Below, piece by piece: positions 1-7,912 of a DNA stretch of 64,000 nt. Below the pieces are notes generated by a model. It was given only the letters and a program-made list of their open reading frames with translations. It made no database searches and had not been told where the DNA came from. Both the position numbers and the translations under genes were made by a program. Every line of letters begins with the position of its first letter. Position 1 is the stretch's first letter. The stretch comes from Devosia sp. SL43 (lineage in GTDB: Bacteria > Pseudomonadota > Alphaproteobacteria > Rhizobiales > Devosiaceae): positions 868,001 to 932,000 of the forward strand of contig NZ_CP063401.1 of the NCBI RefSeq assembly GCF_021729885.1, in the 5' to 3' direction.

Positions 1-1191
1 TCCGCAGATGGACCAAGCCTTAGTGCGCCGCTGCCTGATCCGCGCTACTCTACTCCGTTCGGTGGCCGCTATTGGCAGATTGAGGCATTGAACACTGGCG
101 TTACCCTACGATCGCGCTCGCTATGGGACTTCGTCGTTGACGCATCGACAGCCGGCGACGGCCTCTACAATGGTTCGGGCCCGGATGACCGGCAACTTAT
201 AGTTCTGACCCGTAAGTTGGAGGTCGCGTCTGAGGCTGGGCCCCAAGAATACCTTGTAACCGTAGCTCAGGACCACGGGCCCATTCAGGCCGCGACCCGG
301 GGGTTCGCCAGCGATCTCACCCAGGTACTCGCAGTCCTAGGGATAGTCGTCGTGCTGGCCGCATGGCTGCAGATCAAGCTCGGACTGTCACCCATTTCGC
401 GGCTTCGAGAAGCCATCGAGGGCGTCCGACGCGGAGATCGCGCCCGATTGGAAGGAAGATTTCCGACCGAACTGCAGCCGCTGGTGCAGGAGGTGAACGG
501 CCTGTTGGACGGTCGCGAGGCCATGATGGAGCGCGCCCGGGCCCGCGCGGCGGATCTGGCCCACGGCCTAAAGACACCACTTGCGGCAGTGCATGGCATC
601 GCTGAGCGTCTGCGGGACAAGGGGAATGACGCGGATGCCGACCTGTTGCAGGACCTCAGTTTCGAAATGTCCGAGCGCGTTGACTACCAGATGCGGCTGG
701 CGGCCCTGCGTGTCCGCACCACTGCGCATTCGATGCGTTCTTCGCTCAATACGGCGGTGATCCGAACCCTCACCGTCCTCAAGAAAACCGGTCGTGGTGA
801 GAGTCTGCATTGGGTGGCAGACCTGGCAGAGGACTGCTGGGTGGATGTCCATCGGCAGGACCTGATGGAACTGGTTGGCATCACCCTGGAAAATGCCGCC
901 AAATGGGCATCCAGCCGGGTCATCGTGCGCAGTATGAACGGCGGCGACCATGTGGTTCTGGAAATCTGTGATGATGGCCCCGGGGTACCCGTCGAGCAGT
1001 TGCAATCGCTTGGCAAGCGCGGTGTCCGACTGGACCAGTCCCTCCCGGGATCGGGTCTGGGTCTCGCCATCGCGGCCGAAATTCTCGACCTAAACCGGGG
1101 CAGCATGGCCTTGAGCGATGCGCAGGTTGGCGGACTCGTCGTTACAATCCGACTGCCACTTTCCACTTCCGAGCCGCCACTGCTGAGCTAA
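1..1191 (+). CDS. Sensor histidine kinase, 5'-truncated by the window edge
   Basis: The frame is open from base 1, so the N-terminus lies outside the window; the TTG at 88 is only an internal start-like codon. The visible part has the end of an extracytoplasmic sensor region, one membrane segment (about 313-388), a HAMP-like linker, a dimerisation domain with the phospho-accepting His in LAHGLKTPL (His codon at about 562), and an ATPase domain with N-box ENAAKWA, DDGPGVP and GSGLGLAI. The H-box with LKTPL resembles PhoQ-type kinases. It should autophosphorylate and pass phosphate to a response regulator, probably encoded just upstream. The ligand cannot be read from the sequence. It converges on the tiny gene at 1188-1328. 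Confidence 0.93.
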   Translation, partial: SADGPSLSAPLPDPRYSTPFGGRYWQIEALNTGVTLRSRSLWDFVVDASTAGDGLYNGSGPDDRQLIVLTRKLEVASEAGPQEYLVTVAQDHGPIQAATRGFASDLTQVLAVLGIVVVLAAWLQIKLGLSPISRLREAIEGVRRGDRARLEGRFPTELQPLVQEVNGLLDGREAMMERARARAADLAHGLKTPLAAVHGIAERLRDKGNDADADLLQDLSFEMSERVDYQMRLAALRVRTTAHSMRSSLNTAVIRTLTVLKKTGRGESLHWVADLAEDCWVDVHRQDLMELVGITLENAAKWASSRVIVRSMNGGDHVVLEICDDGPGVPVEQLQSLGKRGVRLDQSLPGSGLGLAIAAEILDLNRGSMALSDAQVGGLVVTIRLPLSTSEPPLLS

Positions 1192-1328
1192 GTGCCGGCA
1201 TCCGAATGGACGTCTAGTCCCGCCATCGACTTTGCGGCGTCGGCGCCGTTTTGCGTGCTGGCAATGAGCCCGGCCGCGGCCGCGCAGGATACCAATAGGA
1301 GTGTACCGAACATCAACAGTGTGAGCAT
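1188..1328 (-). CDS. Tiny putative membrane/lipoprotein gene (46 aa)
   Basis: An ATG at 1328 opens a 46-codon frame ending in TAG at 1188, overlapping the last codons of the convergent kinase gene by 4 bases. The product begins with a hydrophobic stretch (MLTLLMFGTLLLVSC) that ends in a lipobox-like LVSC, followed by a small-residue segment. A GAGGG ribosome-binding site lies about 8 bases upstream, inside the end of the preceding small gene. No family is recognised. It is the third of three tightly packed minus-strand small frames (1727 to 1188), and that spacing plus the ribosome-binding site is the main support. Confidence 0.42.
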   Translation of the reverse strand: MLTLLMFGTLLLVSCAAAAGLIASTQNGADAAKSMAGLDVHSDAGT

Positions 1329-1338
1329 TTCTCGACCC

Positions 1339-1518
1339 TCAAGTTGGGTTGGGTAGATCGGGGGCTGCGGCCGCTAGGACGGCCTCGGACGCCGGTTGTT
1401 GGCTCGCCATTGCGTCCTGATCCATACGCGGCGTAAGGACCAGGACAGCCAATGTGACGGCAGCCAGGGTCTGCGCAATGACCGCTCGCCTGCGACGCCG
1501 AACTTGCGCCAGCGTCAT
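1339..1518 (-). CDS. Small single-pass membrane protein (59 aa), hypothetical
   Basis: The chosen ATG at 1518 lies 5 bases after the stop of the upstream small gene. The product has an Arg-rich N-terminus (residues 7-11), one hydrophobic segment (about residues 12-29), and an Ala/Pro-rich tail predicted to lie outside the membrane by the positive-inside rule. It resembles no family I can name. The next small frame starts 10 bases downstream, so the three probably form one message. The in-frame ATG at 1602 would overlap the upstream gene and is less likely. Confidence 0.5.
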   Translation of the reverse strand: MTLAQVRRRRRAVIAQTLAAVTLAVLVLTPRMDQDAMASQQPASEAVLAAAAPDLPNPT

Positions 1519-1523
1519 GACTC

Positions 1524-1727
1524 TTACTCGGTGACAGTGACGTTCGGCAGATCGACATTGACCGAGTCGCCGTTGCTGGAGATGCCGCCGTTGACCAGCC
1601 ACAGGATCAGCAGGACAGCGAAAACGATGGCGATTATCGCGCCGATGATGCCGAACGGGCTACCGCCGCCAACAACGACGGTTTCACTGGGCGTGCGCTC
1701 GATAATGGTTTCGCGTTCGATGGGCAT
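1524..1727 (-). CDS. Small membrane protein (67 aa), hypothetical
   Basis: The protein has a polar N-terminus (MPIERETIIERTPSE), a glycine-rich turn, a single strong membrane segment (about residues 24-46) and a short polar tail rich in Val, Asn and Asp. A purine-rich ribosome-binding site (AAGGAGGC on the minus strand, near 1731-1738) precedes the ATG. The layout fits the small single-pass proteins common in Hyphomicrobiales, but no function is known. It is the first of three consecutive small frames and starts about 80 bases beyond the terminator of the DUF6600 gene, so it is likely transcribed from its own promoter. Confidence 0.72.
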   Translation of the reverse strand: MPIERETIIERTPSETVVVGGGSPFGIIGAIIAIVFAVLLILWLVNGGISSNGDSVNVDLPNVTVTE

Positions 1728-1805
1728 AATTGCCTCCTTGTCTGTGTCGAACCAGAAACGCCCGACCTTACCGTTCGTTCCTATAAGTGATTGATATTAA
1801 ATATG

Positions 1806-1832
1806 AAAAACGCCTGACAATCCTGTCAGGCG
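1806..1832 (-). terminator. Rho-independent terminator of the DUF6600 gene
   Basis: Bases 1811-1819 (CGCCTGACA) and 1824-1832 (TGTCAGGCG) form a perfect 9-bp stem with a 4-base loop. Read on the minus strand, the stem is followed by five T residues (A run at 1806-1810). It sits 50 bases after the stop codon at 1882, where a terminator of that gene is expected. Confidence 0.88.
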
Positions 1833-1881
1833 CTTGTAAGGTTCTCCGGCCACAGAGGGCGGCCGAGGCCGCCCTCCAATC

Positions 1882-3363
1882 TTATGGCTGCGCTGGAGCC
1901 GCAGGCAGAACCGGGCATTTGCCATCCACCATCGTCTCCGGCGGACAAGCGGGCTCATTGGCTTCTGCTGCCGGTGCCGGAGCGGGCTCGGCCTCCGGCG
2001 CGGCGGCATCAGGCGCAGGAGCCGCGTCCGGTGCAGCCTCTTCGGCAGGTGCGGTCTCAGGGGCTGGCGCCTCCTCGACGTCAGGAGCGGGAGCTGGTGC
2101 CGGCTCTGCGGCAGGCTCGGCCTCGGTCGCAGGCAACTCGGCCTCAGGCTGTGCTTCTGTCTCCCCCTGAATCGGCGGACACTTTCCATCCACCATGGTC
2201 TCTGGCGGGCACAGAGGCTCCTCGGGCTCGGTCGCAGGAGCAGGTTCCTCGTCGGCGGTGGCGGAAGGTTGCTCCTCTGACGGTGCAGGCGTAGCAGCGG
2301 GTTCGCTGCCCTCGGCAGGCGCTGGTGCTTCGGCACTCGGCGTCACCGGCTCGGCGGCCGGCTGGTCGGTAGCAGGTTGCTCGGCCGGCGGCTCGTCAGC
2401 GGCAGGCGCCTCCGGACTGGCCGTATCCGCTGGTGCGGCGGCATCCGGCGCTAGCGGGGCCACTGCGTTGCCGCCATCCTCGTCCGGAAGATCAGCCGTA
2501 GCACCGGCGGTGCCGCCTTCGGTCTCGATCGTGGCGGCCGCGTCAGCTTCCTCGACCGGTTCGGGTGGCGACACATCCCCGGCCGGCTCGGCGATGTCCT
2601 GGTCGAAGACAACAACTGCCTGCGCGTCGACATCCACCGACTGCTGAGCAGGGTCAGCTGCAGGCGCCGTCTGGTAGACGATGACCTGCTGGTTGATCGT
2701 CTGTTCGATATAGGTGACGTCGATGACGTTGTTGACGACCACGTCTCCCTCCACCACGACCGGCCCGAGGAATTCGGTTTGGACATAGTAGTCGGGTTGC
2801 TGGCTGCCGATCACGATGGTGACGGACAGGTCCGGCTCGACGAAACGTTCGGTCGGGACGAAGACCCAGTAGCCCTCCGGCAACTCGCGCCGCGAAACTT
2901 GCACCGAAACAGCGTAACCGTCGCCTTCCGGCGGCAGCGGCGCCCAGCCGACGACGCTGTCGCTGCGGCGCCAGCTCACCCATGCGGGGGCCCACTTAGT
3001 GCCGGGAACCCAGCACCAACCAAGGGTCCGGTCGGCGAACCAGCGGCCATAATGATAGGTCGCCCAGGCGAAGGGTTCATCTGAGGCGAAGTACCAGCCA
3101 CGGTCCTCCAGGTAGAGCCAGCGCCCCCGCGTGTAGGGCCGCCAAGCAGCGTCGACGCCTGTGGGACAGAAGACATAGCCGTACCGGGCCTGGCGCACCC
3201 AGACGCCATGCGGCTCAAGCTGGTCGAAGAAAAGCTGAAAGCTGACGCTAGCGGATTGCGCCTGCACGGCCGCGGCGCCAAAGGGCATTCCTGGCGACAA
3301 AGCGGCGACGGGAACACAAAGTGCAACAAGCGCGACGCTTGCGAGAAGTCGGGACTTGGACAT
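1882..3363 (-). CDS. Secreted DUF6600-type protein with long Pro/Ala/Glu-rich tail
   Basis: A signal peptide covers about residues 1-36. Residues 40-170 form the DUF6600 region, rich in Trp, Tyr and Gly, with motifs such as WYFASDEPFAWATYHYGRW and GWAPLPPEGDGY. Residues 245-493 are low-complexity Ala/Pro/Glu. Two identical cysteine modules, CPPETMVDGKCP, begin near residues 385 and 473. The ATG at 3363 is preferred because GAGGA lies about 6 bases upstream; the ATG at 3375 is in frame and also possible. The protein is probably periplasmic or surface-exposed. A tail of this kind could extend through the periplasm or bind cell wall, but no activity is known. It has its own terminator and is separated by a hairpin from the DUF1236 gene upstream. 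Confidence 0.85.
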   Translation of the reverse strand: MSKSRLLASVALVALCVPVAALSPGMPFGAAAVQAQSASVSFQLFFDQLEPHGVWVRQARYGYVFCPTGVDAAWRPYTRGRWLYLEDRGWYFASDEPFAWATYHYGRWFADRTLGWCWVPGTKWAPAWVSWRRSDSVVGWAPLPPEGDGYAVSVQVSRRELPEGYWVFVPTERFVEPDLSVTIVIGSQQPDYYVQTEFLGPVVVEGDVVVNNVIDVTYIEQTINQQVIVYQTAPAADPAQQSVDVDAQAVVVFDQDIAEPAGDVSPPEPVEEADAAATIETEGGTAGATADLPDEDGGNAVAPLAPDAAAPADTASPEAPAADEPPAEQPATDQPAAEPVTPSAEAPAPAEGSEPAATPAPSEEQPSATADEEPAPATEPEEPLCPPETMVDGKCPPIQGETEAQPEAELPATEAEPAAEPAPAPAPDVEEAPAPETAPAEEAAPDAAPAPDAAAPEAEPAPAPAAEANEPACPPETMVDGKCPVLPAAPAQP

Positions 3364-3396
3364 GGATATCCTCATTCATGATGGCGCCCCCCGGCA

Positions 3397-3423
3397 AAAG
3401 CGCGGCCGCCCGAAGGCGGCCGC
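3397..3423 (-). terminator. GC-rich hairpin terminator after the DUF1236 gene
   Basis: GCGGCCGCC at 3402-3410 pairs with GGCGGCCGC at 3415-3423 around a 4-base loop. On the minus strand it is followed by GCTTTTGCC. It lies just 9 bases after the DUF1236 stop and 34 bases before the DUF6600 start, so it may end or attenuate read-through between the two genes. Confidence 0.72.
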
Positions 3424-3431
3424 CCATGAGA

Positions 3432-3878
3432 TCAGTTCGCCTCGGCGGCGACGACAACGCCCGGCGAGTAGACGACAGTGCGATCGCTGAGGTTGACGAA
3501 ATAGACGCGATCGTTGGTGTAGAAGTAGCCGTAGGTCGGATCGTCCGGGATAGGATGGACTTCGATCTCGACGGGGACAGCAAAGCCGACATCGACACTG
3601 CCGTCGATCACTACCGGCTCGGTGGGGTTCAGGCGGACATAGTCGACTGAGGACGCTTCCACGCCGGCCGTAGCACCAATGGTGGCACCGGTGAAACCAC
3701 CGATAACCGCGCCAATAGGGCCAAAAATGATACCGCCGATAACGGCGCCGGTTGCGCCGCCAGCGGCGCCGCCGACGACAGCCCCTGCATCGGCATCGGC
3801 ATCAGCCGATTGTGCATAGGTTACAGCAGGCGCGCCCAAAATTGCTACGGCTGCGACGCTCATGAGAAACTTCTTCAT
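3432..3878 (-). CDS. DUF1236 domain-containing exported protein
   Basis: The 148-residue product has a clear signal peptide (residues 1-22, ending TYAQS), an acidic Asp/Ala stretch, a glycine-zipper-like region (about 32-72, repeated GG and GxxxG) that may insert in or coat a membrane, and a C-terminal DUF1236 module (about 105-140) with the family's Y-x-Y-x-x-N-x-R-V-Y-F-V-x-L pattern. AAGGAG precedes the ATG by about 8 bases. DUF1236 proteins are common envelope proteins of Hyphomicrobiales with no proven function. It is upstream of the DUF6600 gene on the same strand, with a hairpin between them. Confidence 0.85.
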   Translation of the reverse strand: MKKFLMSVAAVAILGAPAVTYAQSADADADAGAVVGGAAGGATGAVIGGIIFGPIGAVIGGFTGATIGATAGVEASSVDYVRLNPTEPVVIDGSVDVGFAVPVEIEVHPIPDDPTYGYFYTNDRVYFVNLSDRTVVYSPGVVVAAEAN

Positions 3879-4448
3879 TTTCGTTCTCCTTACTCAAAAA
3901 CGAGACAGTGCGGAGAATGGTGCGCGACGAACATCGTTCCCAGGAATTGCTGATTTTTACTGTATTAAAACTTGCTTTCACCCTCTGTAAGCCAATCGTC
4001 ATTTATCAATATTCTATAATCAAGTATTCCAAGGTGGATTTAGTTATTATTCTTCGAGCGTGCCGCAATCTGTACAAAATGTAACCAAATTTGTTAGCCT
4101 GTGCGGTCACCGTCTGCTCAGTTGCAGAGTGGACAGTTGATCGCGTGCGCGGAGAAGTCAGCTATCAAGCCCACGGCTCGTGGTCGTCGCTAGCTCCTAG
4201 CGTCGTTACGCATCGTTGCCGTTGCAGCTTAAGCAGCGTCAAGTGCGGCGGTTGTGGCGGAGGCCAGCACCGCTCATGGCGAATGGCAGCTTTTGGGAGG
4301 CCAAGCTCCCTCTCCAAATGGCCGGAATGGGGTCGGTAGCGGCCGAACGGCTATGCGCCCCATTCAGCCGTTCAGAGATTTGGGATTTTGCTGAAAGCCC
4401 CAATTTGGCTCGATTCTGCCAATGGCAGACATTTGTTTGCGCCGTTCA
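3879..4448 (-). other. Non-coding gap with the DUF1236 promoter region
   Basis: About 570 bases without a supportable gene. Bases 3890-4100 are clearly AT-richer than the surroundings and should hold the DUF1236 promoter. The remainder (4100-4448) is GC-rich and has only short frames with implausible composition. No repeat, tRNA or terminator was recognised. Confidence 0.5.
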
Positions 4449-4595
4449 CTAGGTGACTGCGATTGCGAAGGCGGCCAATAGCCCCACCAGAAGGATTGCC
4501 AAGCGCACCTGATCCAACGCGGTTGGCTGCGGCATAGCGGGTGGCGTCTTTGCACCAAGCCGCGTTATCAGCGCGGCCATGAGAATTTCGATCAT
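4449..4595 (-). CDS. Small membrane protein (48 aa), hypothetical
   Basis: An ATG at 4595 opens a 48-codon frame ending in TAG, with a TGA directly after it. The product has a short hydrophobic/basic start (MIEILMAALITRLGAK), a proline-rich linker, and a convincing C-terminal membrane segment (about residues 30-48). A second ATG at 4580 is in frame. The ribosome-binding site is weak (GAG about 11 bases upstream). No homologue family is recognised. It is divergent from the DGPF/sigma pair that begins at 4753. Confidence 0.42.
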   Translation of the reverse strand: MIEILMAALITRLGAKTPPAMPQPTALDQVRLAILLVGLLAAFAIAVT

Positions 4596-4752
4596 CGGAT
4601 TTACTCGTGCAACGGCATCGTGCCGCTTGCTTCACGAGTTAGTCGGTGTGGCTCGGCTTCGTTCGACCTGTGAAAAAAGAAAACGGATGCTGTAGAAATT
4701 GGCCAATGCCGTTCGGCTAGGGGCGTCAACCACTGGCGGCAAGGAGCCCATC

Positions 4753-5109
4753 ATGCAGTACATGTTTTTAATCTACCTCGACGAAGCCAAGTTCGCCGTC
4801 ATGAGTCAGCCCGAGCGCGACGCGTTCGGCAACGGCATGCTCGACTATGACGAGGAGCTCAAAGCAAGCGGTCACTACGTCACAGCCGAGCCGCTCAAGG
4901 CCCCATCCGAGGCCACCACCGTGCGTCGCTGGAATGGCGCCCTGACCACGACGGACGGCCCCTTCATGGAGACCAAGGAGCACCTGAGCGGTTTCGTATT
5001 GGTCCAAGCGCGCGACCTCAACGAAGCCATCCAGTTGGCCGGCCGGATGCCGCTCGCCACGGTCGGCTCGATCGAAGTCCGCCCGCTCGACGTGCTGGAG
5101 CGTAGCTGA
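4753..5109 (+). CDS. YCII-related DGPF domain protein
   Basis: This 118-residue protein has the YCII/DGPF fold signature: MQYMFLIYLDE at the start and TDGPFMETKE near residues 75-84, followed by GFVLVQARDLNEA. The start at 4753 is chosen because GGCAAGGAG precedes it; the longer frame from 4699 lacks support. DGPF proteins are the usual partners of ECF42 sigma factors, and the sigma gene starts 2 bases after this stop. In the family the pair is co-transcribed and self-activated; the DGPF protein's biochemical role is unknown. No anti-sigma gene is present, as expected for this group. Confidence 0.92.
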   Translation: MQYMFLIYLDEAKFAVMSQPERDAFGNGMLDYDEELKASGHYVTAEPLKAPSEATTVRRWNGALTTTDGPFMETKEHLSGFVLVQARDLNEAIQLAGRMPLATVGSIEVRPLDVLERS

Positions 5110-5111
5110 CC

Positions 5112-6344
5112 ATGGGCCTCGCCGGACCTACCGAGCTCGATGCCGTCTGGCGCCAGCACTCGCGCAAGGTCCTGGCTACGCTCATTCGGCTGCTGCGCGA
5201 CTTCGATCTGGCCGAGGAGGCGCTGCACGACGCCTTTCTCGTCGCAGCCAACAAATGGCCCCGCGAAGGCATGCCGGACAATCCCAGCGCCTGGCTGATC
5301 TCGGCCGGACGCTTTCGGGCGCTCGACAAGCTGCGGCAGCGTGCCTGCTTCGATACCGCCCAGGCCGAGTTGGCGCTTCTGCTGGCCGACACCGAATCGG
5401 CGGAAGAAACCCATCTTGCCGACGACCAGTTACGGCTCATTTTCACCTGCTGTCATCCCGATCTTGCGCCCGAAGCACAGGTCGCATTGACGCTACGCGA
5501 GGTGTGTGGGCTGACAACTGAAGAAATCGCCCGAGCATTCCTCATTCGCACGCCGACGCTGGCCCAGCGTATTGTCCGAGCCAAACTGCGGATCAAGGAG
5601 GCGGGTCTGCCTTATGAGATACCGGCGCAGGAAGAACTGCCGGGCCGGCTCGATAGCGTACTCCGCGTCATCTATCTGGTGTTCAACGAAGGCTACTCGG
5701 CTCATTCTGGCGACAGCATCGTCAGGGCCGAGCTCTCCGTTGAGGCGGTGCGTCTGGGTCGCCTGTTGGCTGGTCTTTTGCCGGACGGCGAAGTTCTTGG
5801 GCTCCTCGGCCTGATGCTTCTGAATGAAGCGCGGCGGCAGGCGCGGCAGACGTCCACTGGCGACGTCGTGCTGTTAGCCGATCAGGATCGCAGCTTGTGG
5901 GATCGCGCGATGATGGCTGAGGGCACAATACTGATCGAGCAGGCTTTCAGGCAGCATCAGGTTGGACCCTATGTGCTGCAGGGCGCCATTGCCGCTGTGC
6001 ATGCAGCCGCGTCGAGCGCCGCCGAGACCGACTGGAATGAGATACTAGGGCTATATGGCATTCTGCGGCGCGCGGCGCCTTCGCCCATCGTCCAGCTCAA
6101 CCGCGCCATTGCTGTGAGCATGGTGCGGGGCCCGGCGGCAGCGCTCCCCCTGGTTCAGTCAATGCTGGATACGGGCCAGCTCGCGGACTATCACCTAGCC
6201 CATGTCGCCGAAGCCGACCTGCTGCGGCAGTTGGGGCGCAATGAGCTGGCCAAAGCGGCCTACGTCCGCGCCCTGCAGTTATGCAGGCTTGAGCCTGAGA
6301 GGCGTCTTTTGCAAAGGCGCCTAGCCGAACTTGCGCCTTCATAG
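5112..6344 (+). CDS. ECF42-type RNA polymerase sigma factor with C-terminal DUF6596/TPR domain
   Basis: The 410-residue protein has sigma region 2 (about 10-80, with LIRLLRDFDLAEEALHDAF), region 4 (about 115-170, LTTEEIARAFLIRTPTLAQRI), and a long C-terminal helical extension (about 180-410) with YLVFNEGYSAHSG and LNRAIAVSMVRGPAAAL typical of DUF6596. Ordinary ECF factors are near 180 residues; the extension defines ECF42 and in studied members is needed for activity in place of an anti-sigma factor. It is translationally close to the DGPF gene (2-base gap). Target genes are probably the pair itself and possibly other DGPF genes elsewhere in the genome. Confidence 0.93.
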   Translation: MGLAGPTELDAVWRQHSRKVLATLIRLLRDFDLAEEALHDAFLVAANKWPREGMPDNPSAWLISAGRFRALDKLRQRACFDTAQAELALLLADTESAEETHLADDQLRLIFTCCHPDLAPEAQVALTLREVCGLTTEEIARAFLIRTPTLAQRIVRAKLRIKEAGLPYEIPAQEELPGRLDSVLRVIYLVFNEGYSAHSGDSIVRAELSVEAVRLGRLLAGLLPDGEVLGLLGLMLLNEARRQARQTSTGDVVLLADQDRSLWDRAMMAEGTILIEQAFRQHQVGPYVLQGAIAAVHAAASSAAETDWNEILGLYGILRRAAPSPIVQLNRAIAVSMVRGPAAALPLVQSMLDTGQLADYHLAHVAEADLLRQLGRNELAKAAYVRALQLCRLEPERRLLQRRLAELAPS

Positions 6345-6586
6345 ACGTTGCGCCGGCTTCGCGTCCCATTTCCACCATTTGGGATGCCTTTTCGATTTCC
6401 TGAAAGCGGTCGTTCCGGTATCTCGCGACAACATCTAAAACGGGGTGGTTTGCCAATAGGCGTTCATCGTCGGCAATGCGCCTCCAGTCTGGTCGTTGAG
6501 GTCTGCTTGCTAGGTTGCCGAGAGCGGACTTTGTTAACCGGAACGCACAGGAGTTTGCGCCAGTTTGCGTAGAAACCATGTCGGCC

Positions 6587-7540
6587 TCAGCCGCGACTTT
6601 CAATCTGTAGCTTTCGCCAGCGTGTGACACGGTCTGGATCGAGCGTGCCGGCCGCTACTGCCGCCAGGACGGCGCAGCCGGGTTCGTGGTCATGAGTGCA
6701 GTTGCGGAACTTGCAGGAAGGGGCGAGCTCGGTGATCTCGGCGAACAGGAAATCCAGTCCTTGCCCCAAGTCCTTCATGTGCAAGCTTCTGACACCCGGC
6801 GTATCGATTACCCAACCGCCGCCGGCCATGGCATGCAACGAACGCGCGGTGGTTGTGTGGCGGCCCTTTGAATCGTTCTCGCGGACACGGCCTGTCCTTT
6901 GCGGCAACCGAGATCCGGAGGCAACCAAAGTGTTCACAAGCGTCGACTTACCGACACCAGATGAGCCGACAATGGCGACCGTTGACCCCGCGCCACACCA
7001 AGACCGCAGGGCCACGACGGCATCAGCCGAGCGGGCGTTGGTTGCCACAACCGCCAAATCACGCTGCAGGCTAGCAGCTTGCCGCTCAAAGTCTTGCGCG
7101 TCATCGACCACATCGGCTTTGGTCAAAACAATGACGGGATTAGTTCCGGCATCGTTGGCGAACGCGAGATAGCGTTCGAGCCGCGCCAAGTTGAAGTCCG
7201 TGTTGCAGGAAGCGACTACGAAGAGCGTATCGACATTGGCGGCAACAAGCTGGGTGGGCCTCTTACCCTCTGCTGCACGCTGCAAAAGCGTCCTTCTATC
7301 CAGACGGCGATAGAGCATCTTTGTGAGAGGATGTGCCAGCACCCAGTCGCCAACCGCATAGTCCGCAGTGTCGGTGCGCGGCGGCAGATCAATCTCGAAC
7401 TGCTCCGTGTCCACAAGACCCGTCAGCCGTCGGCGATGGACCGCGTCGATGCGCAAGCGCCAGAGCTCTGCTTCGTTACCAGCGAGCTGGTCCTCGAAGA
7501 AGCTGTCCCATCCGAGTTGCCTTACCGAGACGTGAGTCAT
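6587..7540 (-). CDS. rsgA: Ribosome small-subunit biogenesis GTPase RsgA
   Basis: RsgA (YjeQ) is a late 30S assembly factor with a circularly permuted GTPase. The order seen is an N-terminal OB-like region (about 20-80), G4 (VLTKAD), G1 (GSSGVGKST), G3 (DTPGVRSL), then a zinc knuckle (CKFRNCTHDHEPGCAV). The G4-G1-G3 order is the family hallmark. The start MTHVSVRQLGWD at 7540 is used because the 41 codons upstream look random; the length (317 aa) then fits the family. Downstream it converges towards the sigma gene with a 242-base gap where nothing else was recognised. Confidence 0.94.
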   Translation of the reverse strand: MTHVSVRQLGWDSFFEDQLAGNEAELWRLRIDAVHRRRLTGLVDTEQFEIDLPPRTDTADYAVGDWVLAHPLTKMLYRRLDRRTLLQRAAEGKRPTQLVAANVDTLFVVASCNTDFNLARLERYLAFANDAGTNPVIVLTKADVVDDAQDFERQAASLQRDLAVVATNARSADAVVALRSWCGAGSTVAIVGSSGVGKSTLVNTLVASGSRLPQRTGRVRENDSKGRHTTTARSLHAMAGGGWVIDTPGVRSLHMKDLGQGLDFLFAEITELAPSCKFRNCTHDHEPGCAVLAAVAAGTLDPDRVTRWRKLQIESRG

Positions 7541-7589
7541 CGCGGTTTGCAGCCGCAGATCAGCATCTGAGCGCGATTGCCGATGATCA

Positions 7590-7736
7590 CTAGTGCTTGT
7601 CCGAGCTTCGGGCTGGGACCTCACTTTGGCTTCCAGTCGTCGGCTTGAGCTTGGCCTCTGCACGTTCAGCGTTCTTCAGCCTTTTGAGCCGTTCACGCTC
7701 CTTTCGCTCAAAGTCATAGTTTGGTTGGCGGGCCAT
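7590..7736 (-). CDS. Small basic conserved-type protein (48 aa), hypothetical
   Basis: The frame from the ATG at 7736 encodes MARQPNYDFERKERERLK followed by more Lys/Arg/Glu-rich helix and a polar tail. Very similar short proteins (MAR-x-PNYDFER-x-ERER) are widespread in Hyphomicrobiales, with unknown role; the charge pattern suggests a helical nucleic-acid-associated or ribosome-associated peptide. It is upstream of rsgA on the same strand with a 49-base gap, so the two could share a message. The start at 7811 adds residues with no support. Confidence 0.65.
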   Translation of the reverse strand: MARQPNYDFERKERERLKRLKNAERAEAKLKPTTGSQSEVPARSSDKH

Positions 7737-7912
7737 GGTGCCACTTTCTAAAAGGGTAGTACCTGACCCTTCCCTGACTAAAACACAAGGCATCAATACC
7801 GTGAGCCTCAAAGGCCGCGCTGCGCCATGCCCTTTCCTCCGGTCAGCAAATTCGGCGAGAGCGCTCCGTTGCAGGTGCGCAACCTATCTGGATACCTGCG
7901 AACTGACTTCCG

